Shown here: in pieces, positions 15,042 to 24,111 of the stretch
Numbering within the stretch: position 1 is the stretch's first letter
Layout of the letters: each line of letters begins with the position of its first letter
DNA from: Nitratidesulfovibrio sp. SRB-5
GTDB taxonomy: Bacteria > Desulfobacterota > Desulfovibrionia > Desulfovibrionales > Desulfovibrionaceae
Length of the DNA: 64,000 nt
NCBI RefSeq assembly: GCF_019931275.1
Contig: NZ_JAIOTY010000001.1
Span: 1,116,001-1,180,000 of the forward strand
Direction: 5' to 3'
Made by a program: the position numbers and the translations under genes
The notes under the pieces: generated by a model
Database searches by the model: none
Told to the model about the DNA's origin: nothing
Seen by the model: only the letters and a program-made list of their open reading frames with translations

Positions 15042-16589
15042 CTATTCCCATTCGATGGTGCTCGGCGGCTTCGAGGAGATGTCGTAGACCACGCGGTTCA
15101 CGCCCTTCACCTCGTTGATTATCCGGCTCGAAATACGCTCAAGCAGTTCGGAAGGCAAGCGCGCCCAGTCCGCCGTCATGGCGTCCACGCTGTCCACGAT
15201 GCGCAGGGCGATGACGTGCTCGTAGGTGCGGCCATCGCCCATGACGCCCACGGTCTTCAGCGGCAGCAGCACGGCAAAGCCCTGCCAGACCTTGCGGTAC
15301 CAGCCGGAGGACATCAGCTCGGCCTGCACGATCTTGTCGGCCTTGCGCAGGATGTCCAGGCGTTCCTCGGTGATTTCGCCGATGACGCGGATGGCCAGGC
15401 CCGGACCAGGGAAGGGGTGGCGCCAGATGATGAAGTCCGGCAGGCCCAGTTCGCCCGCCACCTTGCGCACTTCGTCCTTGAACAGTTCGCGCAGCGGCTC
15501 GATGAGCTTCAGGTTCATCTTTTCCGGCAGGCCGCCCACGTTGTGGTGGCTCTTGATGACGGCGGAAGGCCCCTTGTGCGACACCGATTCGATGACGTCG
15601 GGGTACAGGGTGCCCTGCGCCAGGAAGTCCACGTGCCCAAGGGCTTTCGCTTCCTCGTCGAACACTTCGATGAAGGTGTAGCCGATGATCTTGCGCTTCT
15701 GCTCGGGGTCTTCCACGCCCTCCAGCTTGTCGAGGAAGCGGCGCTGGGCCTGCACGTACTTCAGGTTCAGGTCGAAGTGCTCGCGCAGGTAGTCCACCAC
15801 TTCCTGGCCCTCGTTCAGGCGCAGCACGCCGTTGTCCACGAAGATGCAGTGCAGGCGCTTGCCGATGGCCTTGTGCAGCAGCACTGCCACCACGGTGGAG
15901 TCGATGCCGCCCGAAAGCGCGCACACCACGTGGCGGTCACCCACGGTTTCAGCCATTTCCTTGATGGCGCGCTCAACGAACGACGACATGGTCCAGTCGG
16001 CCTTCAGCTTGGCCACGTGGAACAGGAAGTTGTTGATGATGCGGGTGCCTTCCTCGGTGTGGTGCACTTCGGGGTGGAACTGCACGGCATAGATGCGGCG
16101 GGCGTCGTCGGCCATGGCCGCCACGTCCAGGGTGGCGGTGCGGCCCACCACGGCAAAGCCGGGCGGGGGCGTCTTGACCTTGTCGCCGTGGCTCATCCAC
16201 ACGCGGGTGGGGGCGGACTTGTCGATGCCGTCCCACAGCGGGCAGTCGCCCAGCAGGGTAAGGTCCGACGGGCCGTATTCGCGGGTTTCCGAGGTGGCCA
16301 GCTGGCCGCCCAGGTTGTGACCCAGAAGCTGCATGCCGTAGCAGATGGCCAGAACCGGCACGCCAAGCTCCAGCAGGCCCTTTTCCAGGGTGGGGGCGTC
16401 GGCCTCGCCCACGCTGGCCGGGCCGCCGGACAGGATGACGGCGGCGGGCTTCATGGCGCGCACCTGATCCGCCGTGACGATGCAGGGGTGGATTTCGGAG
16501 TAGACGCCAGCCTCGCGCACGCGACGGGCGATGAGCTGCGTCACCTGCGAACCGTAGTCGATGATGATGACCTTGGTCTGTGCTTCCAT
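15042..16589 (-). CDS. guaA: GMP synthase (glutamine-hydrolysing)
   Basis: A 515-residue two-domain enzyme converting XMP to GMP with glutamine and ATP. The class-I amidotransferase domain (about residues 1-190) has the nucleophile Cys in [11 protein letters not shown] and the His/Glu pair in [13 protein letters not shown]. The ATP-pyrophosphatase domain begins around [13 protein letters not shown], and the dimerisation domain ends in the conserved IEWE. The start [15 protein letters not shown] is supported by GAGGA upstream. It follows guaB by about 250 bp with a family-A hairpin between, so readthrough or a separate promoter must supply it. Confidence 0.98.
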   Translation of the reverse strand: MEAQTKVIIIDYGSQVTQLIARRVREAGVYSEIHPCIVTADQVRAMKPAAVILSGGPASVGEADAPTLEKGLLELGVPVLAICYGMQLLGHNLGGQLATSETREYGPSDLTLLGDCPLWDGIDKSAPTRVWMSHGDKVKTPPPGFAVVGRTATLDVAAMADDARRIYAVQFHPEVHHTEEGTRIINNFLFHVAKLKADWTMSSFVERAIKEMAETVGDRHVVCALSGGIDSTVVAVLLHKAIGKRLHCIFVDNGVLRLNEGQEVVDYLREHFDLNLKYVQAQRRFLDKLEGVEDPEQKRKIIGYTFIEVFDEEAKALGHVDFLAQGTLYPDVIESVSHKGPSAVIKSHHNVGGLPEKMNLKLIEPLRELFKDEVRKVAGELGLPDFIIWRHPFPGPGLAIRVIGEITEERLDILRKADKIVQAELMSSGWYRKVWQGFAVLLPLKTVGVMGDGRTYEHVIALRIVDSVDAMTADWARLPSELLERISSRIINEVKGVNRVVYDISSKPPSTIEWE

Positions 16590-16732
16590 GTGCTGTCCTC
16601 TGACGCCCGCGCGGGGTGCTTCGGGCAATCGTGATATGCGTTGTGAGGCCGTGGTGTCTGGCTTGGCGCTTGCGCGGAGGGCATTTCTGCCTTTCTGCTG
16701 CAATGCGCGATCTCAGCCGCGAAGGGAGTTTC

Positions 16733-16823
16733 GGTTCCGGCAAGGAAGGCGAGGGGCGGCAAGGGGAGCGTACTCTTCGGTACGTGACCCGCGCCGCCTC
16801 CGATGCCTGACGATGCCGGAACC
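16733..16823 (-). terminator. Family-A gene-end hairpin, copy 4 (guaB/guaA spacer)
   Basis: The outer stem GGTTCCGGCA (16733-16742) pairs with 16814-16823. An inner stem (16751-16760 with 16793-16800) encloses a 32-nt apex at 16761-16792. On the minus strand the apex reads GGGTCA-CGTAC-CGAAGA-GTACG-CTCCCC. The inner stem is CGTAC/GTACG instead of TGTAC/GTACA, a compensated change. It lies 16 bp past the guaB stop, in guaB orientation. Confidence 0.8.
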
Positions 16824-16838
16824 GGAAATACCGAGCGG

Positions 16839-18299
16839 CTAGTTGTTGTCGATGCGGTAGTTGGGCGATTCCTTCGTGATGATCACATCATGCACGTGGC
16901 TTTCGCGAAGCCCCGCCGCGGATATCTCCACGAACTGCGCCTTTTCCTGCAATTCCTTGATGTCCGCCGCGCCCACGTAACCCATGCCGGAGCGCAGGCC
17001 GCCCACCAGCTGGTACAGGCTTTCGGCCACCGGGCCCTTCACGGGCACGCGGCCCACGATGCCTTCGGGCACCAGCTTCTTGCTCTTTTCCTGGAAGTAG
17101 CGGTCGGAGCTGCCTTCCTTCATGGCGTCGATGGAACCCATGCCGCGATAGATCTTGTACGAGCGGCCCTGGTAAAGAATGGTTTCGCCCGGGCTTTCGT
17201 CGGTGCCCGCGAACAGGCTGCCGATCATCACGGTATCCGCGCCCATGGCGATGGCCTTGACCACGTCGCCCGAGAACTTCACGCCGCCGTCGGCAATGAC
17301 GCAGCGGCCAAGCTCTCGCGCGGCGCGCACGGATTCGAGGATGGCGGTCACCTGGGGCACGCCCACGCCCGCCACGATGCGGGTGGTGCAGATGGAGCCG
17401 GGGCCGATGCCCACCTTCACGGTGTCGGCGCCCGCCTTCAGGATGCCCTTGGCCCCTTCGTAGGTGGCCACGTTGCCCGCCACCAGCTGGCACTTGGGAA
17501 AGGCGCCCTTGACCATCTCGATGGCGCGCAGCACGTTGCGCGAATGGCCGTGGGCCGAATCCAGCACCAGAAAGTCCACGCCCGCGCCCAGCAGGGCGCC
17601 CGCGCGCTCTTCGCAGTCCTTGCCGATGCCGATGGCCGCACCCACGCGCAGGCGACCGTTATCGTCCTTGCACGAGTTCGGGTACTTCTGGACCTTGTCG
17701 ATGTCCTTCATGGTGATGAGGCCCTTCAGGCGATTGCCCTCGTCCACCACCAGCAGCTTTTCGATGCGGTGCGCGTGCAGCAGGTCCTTGGCCTCGTCCA
17801 GGGTGGTGCCCACGGGCACGGTGACCAGGTTCTTGCTGGTCATCACCTCGCGCACCTGGGTGCCTTCCAGGTCCTTGACGAAGCGCACGTCGCGGTTGGT
17901 CAGGATGCCCACCAGTTCCACCCCGCGCACCACCGGCAGGCCGGAGACGCGGTATTCGGCCATCAGCTCCAGGGCCTGGCGCACGGAATAGTCGGGGTCG
18001 ATGGTCACGGGGTCGATGATCATGCCGCTTTCGGACTTCTTGACCTTTTCGACCTCGATGCGCTGGCGATCCACGGGCATGTTCTTGTGGATGACGCCGA
18101 CACCGCCGTTGCGGGCCATGGAGATGGCCATGCCGGAATCGGTCACGGTGTCCATGGCGGCGCTGAGCAGGGGAATGTTGAGGCGGATTTCGGGGGTGAG
18201 CCAGGTGGAGACGTCCACGAGGTCGGGGGTGACTTCGGAATAGCCGGGCTGCAGCAGGACGTCGTCGAACGTCAGTGCCTTGCACACGATCTTGCTCAT
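16839..18299 (-). CDS. guaB: Inosine-5'-monophosphate dehydrogenase
   Basis: A 486-residue IMP dehydrogenase of normal length, committing IMP to guanine nucleotides by NAD-dependent oxidation to [26 protein letters not shown] opens the barrel. Two CBS motifs (about 95-205) form the regulatory Bateman module. The catalytic Cys is in [11 protein letters not shown] and the flap region around [10 protein letters not shown] is intact. GGAGAGAG precedes the ATG. A sigma70 promoter lies at 18433-18462 with a palindrome at 18403-18420, giving a leader of about 125 nt. It is followed by a family-A hairpin and then guaA. Confidence 0.98.
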   Translation of the reverse strand: MSKIVCKALTFDDVLLQPGYSEVTPDLVDVSTWLTPEIRLNIPLLSAAMDTVTDSGMAISMARNGGVGVIHKNMPVDRQRIEVEKVKKSESGMIIDPVTIDPDYSVRQALELMAEYRVSGLPVVRGVELVGILTNRDVRFVKDLEGTQVREVMTSKNLVTVPVGTTLDEAKDLLHAHRIEKLLVVDEGNRLKGLITMKDIDKVQKYPNSCKDDNGRLRVGAAIGIGKDCEERAGALLGAGVDFLVLDSAHGHSRNVLRAIEMVKGAFPKCQLVAGNVATYEGAKGILKAGADTVKVGIGPGSICTTRIVAGVGVPQVTAILESVRAARELGRCVIADGGVKFSGDVVKAIAMGADTVMIGSLFAGTDESPGETILYQGRSYKIYRGMGSIDAMKEGSSDRYFQEKSKKLVPEGIVGRVPVKGPVAESLYQLVGGLRSGMGYVGAADIKELQEKAQFVEISAAGLRESHVHDVIITKESPNYRIDNN

Positions 18300-18402
18300 G
18301 ATCTCTCTCCGGGCGGGTTGGTTGGAGCGTCCGGGCCGCGCGGCTCCGGACCGTTTTCCCCGTCTGCCTCCGAACGAAGGGCGGGTCGTTGGGCTTGGCA
18401 GG

Positions 18403-18420
18403 TTTGACAAATATGTCAAA
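18403..18420. promoter_or_regulatory. Palindrome just downstream of the guaB promoter (candidate operator)
   Basis: TTTGACA-AATA-TGTCAAA is a perfect 7-4-7 inverted repeat, 12 to 29 bp past the -10 box at 18433-18438. A repressor bound there would block initiation or early elongation of guaB. The binding protein is unknown. Confidence 0.6.
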
Positions 18421-18432
18421 ATTTAATCAACC

Positions 18433-18462
18433 ATCATATCTGTCCGGGCGCCGCATTGTCAA
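18433..18462 (-). promoter_or_regulatory. Sigma70-type promoter of guaB
   Basis: Read on the minus strand: -35 TTGACA (18457-18462), an 18-nt spacer and -10 TATGAT (18433-18438). This is a six-of-six and a five-of-six match, the best promoter seen in the window. It lies in an AT-rich patch that stands out from its surroundings. Confidence 0.75.
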
Positions 18463-18607
18463 GATTCGGATTGTTTCCCCAATCAGTGACGCCGGGTGGC
18501 GCCGGGTGGCGCCTGACGACACCTGACGAGGACCAGCGGCCGGGCTGGGCCGGGGCCTGGCGTCTTGTCGGGCATCGTGCCGTCATCCCCGTCCCGTGCA
18601 TGCGCGA

Positions 18608-18629
18608 AAGGGGCGGTGGCCCGCCCCTT
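18608..18629. terminator. Hairpin after the ccm-cluster TPR gene
   Basis: AAGGGGCGG (18608-18616) pairs with CCGCCCCTT (18621-18629) around a 4-nt loop, 36 bp beyond the TPR gene stop. It probably ends the ccm transcript. Confidence 0.65.
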
Positions 18630-18664
18630 CCGGTGTGTGACATCATGCGGCGGGGCTGCGCCCG

Positions 18665-19285
18665 CTACTGCTTCTTGTCCTGCTGCTTCTTGTCGCCGTG
18701 CACGGCGGATTCCAGTTCCTGCCGGGCCTGCGCCTTGAGGTCTTCCGGGGCCTTGGCGTCTTCGATGATGGCCTTGAGGTGGGCGTTGCCCTTGGCTTCG
18801 GCCTTCAGGTAGTGGCGGTACAGGATGCCCAGATTGTAGCGCGCGGCGGGCTGGGGATCGATTTCGATGAGCCGTTCGAAGGTTTCCGCCGCCTTTTCGA
18901 AAGACTGTTGCTGGTACTGGGCGATGCCCAGCATGTACAGCGGCTGCGGGTCCGCCGGAGAGGCCACCACGGCGCGGGCCAGGAAGCTTTCGGCGCGCGC
19001 CCAGTCGGCGTGGTCCAGAAAGTGCTGGCCAAGGGCGAACAGGGCACCCGCGTCGGTGGGGTTCTGCTGTACCTTCTGCATCAGCGCGGAGACCACTTCC
19101 ATCTCGCCCGCGTGTTCCCCTTCCTCTTGCGCGACGGGCTCGCGGCCCTGCTGCACCAGCGACGGGTTGGACAGGCGGTACAGGAACGAGGAACCCAGCA
19201 TGGCGGCCAGGCCAACGCATACGGCCAGAAGCACAAGCTTGCGGCCACCGTCCAGCGGATTCATGGTCAGGGAACTATTTGTCAT
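18665..19285 (-). CDS. Membrane-anchored TPR protein of the cytochrome c maturation cluster
   Basis: About 206 residues. A cytoplasmic stub is followed by one membrane helix (KLVLLAVCVGLAAMLGSSF), an acidic linker and about three tetratricopeptide repeats, e.g. GALFALGQHFLDHADWARAE and PLYMLGIAQYQQQSFEKAAE. The C-terminus is charged (DKKQQDKKQ). It resembles the TPR part of CcmI/NrfG, which holds apocytochromes for heme ligation. The ATG at 19285 overlaps the ccmD stop by 11 nt. A TTG at 19291 and an ATG at 19264 are other possible starts. As last gene of the cluster it probably replaces the apocytochrome-chaperone role of CcmH/CcmI, neither of which is present here. Confidence 0.85.
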   Translation of the reverse strand: MTNSSLTMNPLDGGRKLVLLAVCVGLAAMLGSSFLYRLSNPSLVQQGREPVAQEEGEHAGEMEVVSALMQKVQQNPTDAGALFALGQHFLDHADWARAESFLARAVVASPADPQPLYMLGIAQYQQQSFEKAAETFERLIEIDPQPAARYNLGILYRHYLKAEAKGNAHLKAIIEDAKAPEDLKAQARQELESAVHGDKKQQDKKQ

Positions 19286-19415
19286 CGCCAAGCATCTCCA
19301 TGTGGCGGATGCGCCGGTCCAGGTTCTGTTGCGCGCGGGCCATCAGGAACAGGTAGGCGCCGATGCCGAGCCACACGGCCGCGTTGGCGACCAGGAGCCA
19401 TTGGGTGCTTTCCAT
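19275..19415 (-). CDS. ccmD: CcmD-family small membrane protein
   Basis: A 46-residue protein read on the minus strand from the ATG at 19415, with AGGAGG about 13 bases upstream. It begins MESTQWLLVANAAVWLGIGA, spans the membrane once, and ends in a charged helix (RAQQNLDRRIRHMEMLGDDK). Size, single helix followed by basic/acidic heptads, and position directly after ccmC match CcmD. In System I, CcmD is needed to release holo-CcmE from the CcmABC complex. It is too short for automatic gene tracks but is almost certainly real. The following TPR gene starts inside its last codons. Confidence 0.88.
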   Translation of the reverse strand: MESTQWLLVANAAVWLGIGAYLFLMARAQQNLDRRIRHMEMLGDDK

Positions 19416-19445
19416 ATTTTTTCGAACCTCCTGCCTTTCGCAAGG

Positions 19446-20132
19446 CTAGATGGTGGTTTCCGTCGCAAGCACGTCGATGCGTCCCGCCATGCGCCGCTGC
19501 GCCGCGCGCAGCCAGGTAAGCGCCACCCACAGAAAGCCGAAGGCGACGATGCAGGCGATGACGGTGGTCTTCATTTCCGGTTCCAGTCCCCCGCCCTTGG
19601 ACGCGAACACGGCGGGGTGGATGGAGCGCCACAGCCGGGCGGACAGGAACACCAGCGGCACGTCGAGGAAGGCCACGATGCCCACCACGGCGGAGACGGT
19701 GCCCAACCGCTCGCGCGGCAGGTCGAGGGTGCGCAGCACAAGGTAGCCCGCGTACACGAACCACATGACCAAGGTGGTGGTCAGACGCGGATCCCACGTC
19801 CACCACACGCCCCAGGAGTGGCGGCCCCAGATGGAGCCGGTGATGAGGGCAAGGCCGCTGAACAGCACGCCCACTTCGGCGGCGGCGCCGGACAACGCGT
19901 CCCACTTCCAGTTGCGGGTGCGCAGAAAGGCGATGCTGGCCGCGAACACGGTAAGGAAGCTGATCAGCGACCACCACGCCAGCGGCATGTGGAAGTAGAA
20001 TATCTTCTGCACGATGCCCATGGTCTGTTCCACGGGGGCGTACACGAAGATCATGTATTGGCAGAGCGCGAGGGCCAGGCCCGCGACAATCCCGACAAGG
20101 GGCATCACGGGGGAAAGCCGGTTCGTTTGCAT
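19446..20132 (-). CDS. ccmC: Heme-handling membrane protein CcmC
   Basis: A 228-residue six-helix membrane protein of the heme-handling family. The tryptophan-rich WWD segment WGRHSWGVWWTWDPRLTTTL is present near residue 100, between the flanking His-bearing helices (FYFHMPLAWW and RLWRSIHPAVF). In System I, CcmC delivers heme to CcmE. The start MQTNRLSP is chosen with GAGG upstream; an ATG eight codons earlier is possible. It lies 83 bp after ccmB, separated by a GC-rich hairpin that could reduce expression of the distal genes, and 30 bp before ccmD. Confidence 0.96.
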   Translation of the reverse strand: MQTNRLSPVMPLVGIVAGLALALCQYMIFVYAPVEQTMGIVQKIFYFHMPLAWWSLISFLTVFAASIAFLRTRNWKWDALSGAAAEVGVLFSGLALITGSIWGRHSWGVWWTWDPRLTTTLVMWFVYAGYLVLRTLDLPRERLGTVSAVVGIVAFLDVPLVFLSARLWRSIHPAVFASKGGGLEPEMKTTVIACIVAFGFLWVALTWLRAAQRRMAGRIDVLATETTI

Positions 20133-20181
20133 GGGTGCCTCGCAATAAGGGGTCAAGGGGGCGCGGCCCCTTTGCGGGGGC

Positions 20182-20200
20182 CAGGGGGCGGAGCCCCCTG
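20182..20200. terminator. GC hairpin inside the ccm operon (between ccmB and ccmC)
   Basis: CAGGGGGC (20182-20189) pairs with GCCCCCTG (20193-20200) around GGA. A further GGGGGCGCGGCCCC arm lies just beyond (about 20157-20175). No T-run follows, so it is more likely an attenuating or RNA-stabilising element than a full stop. Confidence 0.5.
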
Positions 20201-20215
20201 ATCAATTACGTTCAG

Positions 20216-20893
20216 CTACTCTTCCCCACCGTACACGAAGGGAAAGAGCACGATGCCCGCGCCAAGGAACAGCGCGTCGAAGGCGGCCACCAGCCCCAGC
20301 CATGACTCCACCCCTTCGGGGATGTCGTCGGCAAAGGCGGCGGCGCCCACCCGGATGCCCGCGAGCAGCACCGGGACCAGCAGCGGAAACAGCACGATGC
20401 TGAGCAGCGATTCGCGGGCGGCCTGCCCTTGCGACAGCGCGCCCAGCAGCGCGCCCAGAGCCACGATGCCCACGTCCGCCAGCAGCACGGTGGCCAGGCC
20501 CACGTGCCACAGGGGCGACACGGACTGGCCCAGGAAGACGATGGCGGCGGGCAGGAACACGGCCTGGGCGCAGAGCAGCAGGGTAAACCCGGCAATGCCC
20601 TTGCCCAGCCATACGGCCTGCACCGGCACAGGGGCCAGCAGCAGCCCGAAGCGGGCGCCGTTGGCTTCCTCGATGGCGAACAGGGTATTGAAGATGAGCA
20701 CCTGGCAGAAAGCGGACGCCAGCCAGAAGATGGCGGCGGCCCCTTGCGGTCCCATCACCTCGCCCACGCGCTGGGACAGGCTGAACACGAAGATCAGCAA
20801 CAGCCCCAGCAGCAGGGCCTGGACCAGGCCGGTGCCGCGTGACAGCAGCAGGCGCAGGTCTTTCGATGCGATGGCGATGGCGGCGCTCAGCAT
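20216..20893 (-). CDS. ccmB: Heme exporter subunit CcmB
   Basis: A 225-residue polytopic membrane protein with about six helices, of normal CcmB length. It includes RDLRLLLSRG-like cytoplasmic N-terminal sequence (KDLRLLLSRGTG), the family segment IEEANGARFGLLLAPVP, and C-terminal helices ending in FPFVYGGEE. With CcmA and CcmC it forms the ABC complex that releases heme-loaded CcmE from CcmC. Its ATG overlaps the ccmA 3' end by 7 nt, so translation is coupled. Confidence 0.95.
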   Translation of the reverse strand: MLSAAIAIASKDLRLLLSRGTGLVQALLLGLLLIFVFSLSQRVGEVMGPQGAAAIFWLASAFCQVLIFNTLFAIEEANGARFGLLLAPVPVQAVWLGKGIAGFTLLLCAQAVFLPAAIVFLGQSVSPLWHVGLATVLLADVGIVALGALLGALSQGQAARESLLSIVLFPLLVPVLLAGIRVGAAAFADDIPEGVESWLGLVAAFDALFLGAGIVLFPFVYGGEE

Positions 20894-21549
20894 GCCACGG
20901 CCTCCGGAACGTAGTCGGCGGCGGGGCCGCTGTAGGTCACGCGTTTTTCGGCAATGGCCAGCACCTGGTCGGCCCGGGCAAGGTCTTCGGCCACGGAATG
21001 GCTGATCCAGACAATGCCCGCGCCCCGGTCGCGCGCGGCGGCGATTTCGCGGTGCAGGATGGCCATGGACCGGGTGTCGAGCCCGGTGCCCGGTTCATCC
21101 AGCAGCAACAGCGATGGGGACAGCAGCAGCACCCGTGCAAGGTTCAGCCGCTGGGCCATGCCGCGCGAAAAGCCGCCCGCCCGCTCGAAGGCGAAGCGCT
21201 TCAGTTCCATGCGCTCCAGGGCCGCGAGCAGGGCGTCTTCGGAGCAGCGCTCCGGCGCAAGGCCGTGCAGGCGGGCCCAGAAGGCCAGGTTCTCGAAGGC
21301 GGTGAGTTCAGGATAGATGAACGTCTGGTGGCCAAGGTAGCCAAGGGCGTCTTCCGCGATGCCGCGCTCCACGCTGCCCGCGCTGGGCCGGGAAAGCCCG
21401 GCCATGAGCTTGAGCAGCGTGGACTTGCCCGCCCCGTTGGGGCCGGCCAGCAGCGTCACCGTGCCTGGGTGGATATCGAACGAAACGTCCTTTATCACCA
21501 GCCGGTTGCCGTAGAACTTGGCGACCTTGGTCAGCCGGAGCAGCATCAT
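20887..21549 (-). CDS. ccmA: Heme exporter ATP-binding subunit CcmA
   Basis: A 220-residue ABC ATPase. Walker A is GPNGAGKST, the signature is FSRGMAQRLNLAR, Walker B is SLLLLDEPGTGLD and the switch His is in WISHS. The signature carries FSRGM rather than LSGGQ, as is common in CcmA. Two adjacent ATGs (21549 and 21546) share the GGAGG site; the first gives a 4-nt ATGA overlap with ccmF and the second a better spacing. It powers release of holo-CcmE in cytochrome c maturation together with CcmB. Confidence 0.95.
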   Translation of the reverse strand: MMLLRLTKVAKFYGNRLVIKDVSFDIHPGTVTLLAGPNGAGKSTLLKLMAGLSRPSAGSVERGIAEDALGYLGHQTFIYPELTAFENLAFWARLHGLAPERCSEDALLAALERMELKRFAFERAGGFSRGMAQRLNLARVLLLSPSLLLLDEPGTGLDTRSMAILHREIAAARDRGAGIVWISHSVAEDLARADQVLAIAEKRVTYSGPAADYVPEAVAC

Positions 21550-23471
21550 GCCTCCTGCCTGTCTCCGGTGTCGCCGTCCTCGTCGCGGGACGAGGACGGA
21601 CGGCGCAACCCCAGAAAGGGCGCGATGCACATCAGCGTGCCGCCGATCCACACCCAGTTCACCAGCGGATTGACACTGATCTTGAGGGTGGCGGCGCCGG
21701 AAGCGTCGACCCCCAGCAGGGTGGCGTACAGTTCGTCGCCAAGGCCGAAGATGGTGGCCGCTTCGGCATAGGCCTGGCGGTCGAACTTGGCGTACAGGCG
21801 GCGCTGGGGCGACAGCACGCCCACGGGCGCGCCCTCGCGGGTGACGTTCAGCTCGGCCTCGATGAAGATGTAGCCCGCGCCTTCACCCTCGTACAGGTTC
21901 ACGTAGCGCAGGTCGTACTTGCCCAGCTTTACCGTGGCATCGCGGGGAATCTCCACTTCCTGCTCCAGCTTGTACGGGCCGGAAAAGGCCACGCCCAGCA
22001 CCATCAGGGCCAGGCCCAGGTGCACGCCGTGGGCGGCCAGCGAGGCGTTGTTGCGCCGCACGTGGCTTTCCGTGGTCAGGAGGATGATGATGCCCGCCAC
22101 GCAGGCCGCGCCCGCGCCCGCGCCCAGCGCGGCCATGGGCATGCGGTAGGTGTACCAGGTCATGGCGGTGACGGCGGCCATCACCCCCAGCACGGCCAGC
22201 AGCTTGGGCATGCTGCGCACGCCGCCCTTCCAGCCCAGCCAGGGGCAGATGGACAGCAGCACGGCAATGCCCGCGAACAGCGGCAGACACACCCGGTTGT
22301 AGAAGGCGGGTTCCAGCCCCATGGGCTTTTCGACCCAGAACTTGCTGAACACGGGCCACATGGTGGCAACGAGGATGATGGCGGAAAGGGCCAGCAGAAC
22401 CCAGGCCACCAGCACCAGGAAGCCTTCGCGGCTGTCGATGCCGGACAGGGGCTTGGCGTCGTCCTTGCGCCAGATCAGCGTTACCGCCACGGTAAGCGCG
22501 ATGGAGGCCAGGATGAAGACCAGCAGCGGGCGGCCCACGCCGCCGTCGCCGAAGGCGTGCAGCGAATCCACCACCCCGCTGCGCACCAGGTAGGTGGCGA
22601 AGAAGGCGGAAATGGTGGTCAGCGCCATGAGCAGGATGTTGACGCGGTGCAGTTTGCCGCGCCGCGACTCGATGACCGAGGTGTGCAGGAACGCGGTGGA
22701 GACCAGCCACGGGATGAGCGAGGCGTTTTCCACCGGGTCCCATGCCCAGTAGCCGCCCCAGCCCAGTTCCATGTACGACCACCAACCGCCCAGCACGATG
22801 CCCGCGGTCAGGAACAGCCATGCCGTCAGGGTGAAGGGCCGGGAAATGCCCGCCCACGCGCCCTCGCGGCCATAGCCGTTGCTCATGGCCTGGGCCAGGG
22901 CGAGACAGCCGGGGATGGCGAAGCCGCCGTAGCCCAGAAAGAGCAGCGGCGGATGGAAGATCATGCCGGGGTTCTGGAGCAGCGGGTTCAGGCCGTTGCC
23001 ATCGGCAGGGGCCGGGGCGGCGGTGAGGAACGGGTTGCTCCACGCGGTGAGGATGAGCAGGAAGAAGGCCATCACGGCCAGGAAGAACAGCCAGTACCAC
23101 AGTTTGGTCTGGGGGCTGAGGTCGCGGTAGCCGCTGGTGACGGCGAAGATGACCCCGAACAGGGCCACGGACCACGCCCAGAACAGCATGGACCCGGCCT
23201 GCCCGGCCCAGAAGGCCGTCATGCGGTAGAACAGCGGCAGTGCGCGGTCGGTGTAGCTGGCGACGTAGACGAGCGAGAAGTCGAAGTTGACAAGGGCGTA
23301 CAGCAGCACCACGGATGACAGGGTCATGAACCCGGTCAGCATCAGGTGCGCCTTTTCGATCCACGGCAGCGCCGAGGAACGCCCCTGCCACAGTTGCGCG
23401 GCTGCCGCCCCGGCGAAGAAGAGGGCGAAAAGCAGCGACGCGACAAGCAGCAAGTAGGCGGAAAGGTGCAT
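21546..23471 (-). CDS. ccmF: Cytochrome c heme lyase subunit CcmF
   Basis: A 641-residue membrane protein with about 13-15 helices and the WWD heme-binding segment seen as GGYWAWDPVENASLIPWL near residue 240. The flanking ELGWGG and the conserved His positions of the heme-ligation site are in place. The start MHLSAYLLLVASLLF has AGGAGAC upstream. In System I this subunit takes heme from CcmE and attaches it to apocytochrome. Here it must do so without a neighbouring CcmH or CcmG. It begins 217 bp after ccmE and overlaps ccmA. Confidence 0.97.
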   Translation of the reverse strand: MHLSAYLLLVASLLFALFFAGAAAAQLWQGRSSALPWIEKAHLMLTGFMTLSSVVLLYALVNFDFSLVYVASYTDRALPLFYRMTAFWAGQAGSMLFWAWSVALFGVIFAVTSGYRDLSPQTKLWYWLFFLAVMAFFLLILTAWSNPFLTAAPAPADGNGLNPLLQNPGMIFHPPLLFLGYGGFAIPGCLALAQAMSNGYGREGAWAGISRPFTLTAWLFLTAGIVLGGWWSYMELGWGGYWAWDPVENASLIPWLVSTAFLHTSVIESRRGKLHRVNILLMALTTISAFFATYLVRSGVVDSLHAFGDGGVGRPLLVFILASIALTVAVTLIWRKDDAKPLSGIDSREGFLVLVAWVLLALSAIILVATMWPVFSKFWVEKPMGLEPAFYNRVCLPLFAGIAVLLSICPWLGWKGGVRSMPKLLAVLGVMAAVTAMTWYTYRMPMAALGAGAGAACVAGIIILLTTESHVRRNNASLAAHGVHLGLALMVLGVAFSGPYKLEQEVEIPRDATVKLGKYDLRYVNLYEGEGAGYIFIEAELNVTREGAPVGVLSPQRRLYAKFDRQAYAEAATIFGLGDELYATLLGVDASGAATLKISVNPLVNWVWIGGTLMCIAPFLGLRRPSSSRDEDGDTGDRQEA

Positions 23472-23688
23472 GAAGTCTCCTGCCGATATGTGAGGGATGC
23501 GCGGCGCGGCATGTCGTGCGGCCAGAAGCGGAGCGCCGGGTGGCGCCCGCCATGCCGCGTGTTCCACATGTGTGTCGCGGACGCAGGGCGCGGGGCACAG
23601 GGACGCGGCACGTGCCGAGATGGCCATCCGTCAGCCGCAAGGCCGGTACGGAAGGCTGGCCGGTTCGCGCCGCGTCAACCGCCGCTCA

Positions 23689-24111
23689 TCATCCCTTACG
23701 GTTTTCTTTTTCGTATTTCGAGGGACACTTGGTCATCAGCGTCTTGGCGCGGAATTCGCTGGCGGCCCCGCCCTGGGGCATGCCGCCTTCCACGATGACC
23801 TCGACGCCTTCCTTGAAGGTATCGGGCACGGCTCCGCGGTACATCACCCGCACGGTCTGCCCGGGATTGTCCTTGTCCTCGAGAAGGAAACGCACGCCCG
23901 GCCCGTCGTCCAGCCTGGCGATGCCTTCGGTGGCCACCGTGCCGAACATGCGGATGGACTGCAATTTTTCCGAAGGCATGGCGAGGGCTTCCGAAACGTT
24001 CAGGAAGTACACGCTGTTCTGGGAAAAGCCCGAAAACACCAGATAGCCCACCCCGCCCAGAAACAGGGCGAGGGCCACGAGGTACAGGCTTTTGCCGTTC
24101 TTCTTCGACAT
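23689..24111 (-). CDS. ccmE: CcmE heme chaperone, Cys-x3-Tyr variant
   Basis: A 140-residue protein with an N-terminal membrane anchor (SLYLVALALFLGGVGYLVF) and an OB-fold periplasmic domain (VRFLLEDKDNPGQTVRVMYRG, then MPQGG). At the position of the heme-binding HxxxY of classical CcmE it has TKCPSKYE, i.e. Cys129-x3-Tyr133. This Cys-type CcmE is known from Desulfovibrio and some archaea, which run a reduced System I lacking CcmG and CcmH. The gene order here, with neither present, agrees. It is the first gene of the cluster; a 513-bp spacer lies upstream. Confidence 0.95.
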   Translation of the reverse strand: MSKKNGKSLYLVALALFLGGVGYLVFSGFSQNSVYFLNVSEALAMPSEKLQSIRMFGTVATEGIARLDDGPGVRFLLEDKDNPGQTVRVMYRGAVPDTFKEGVEVIVEGGMPQGGAASEFRAKTLMTKCPSKYEKENRKG

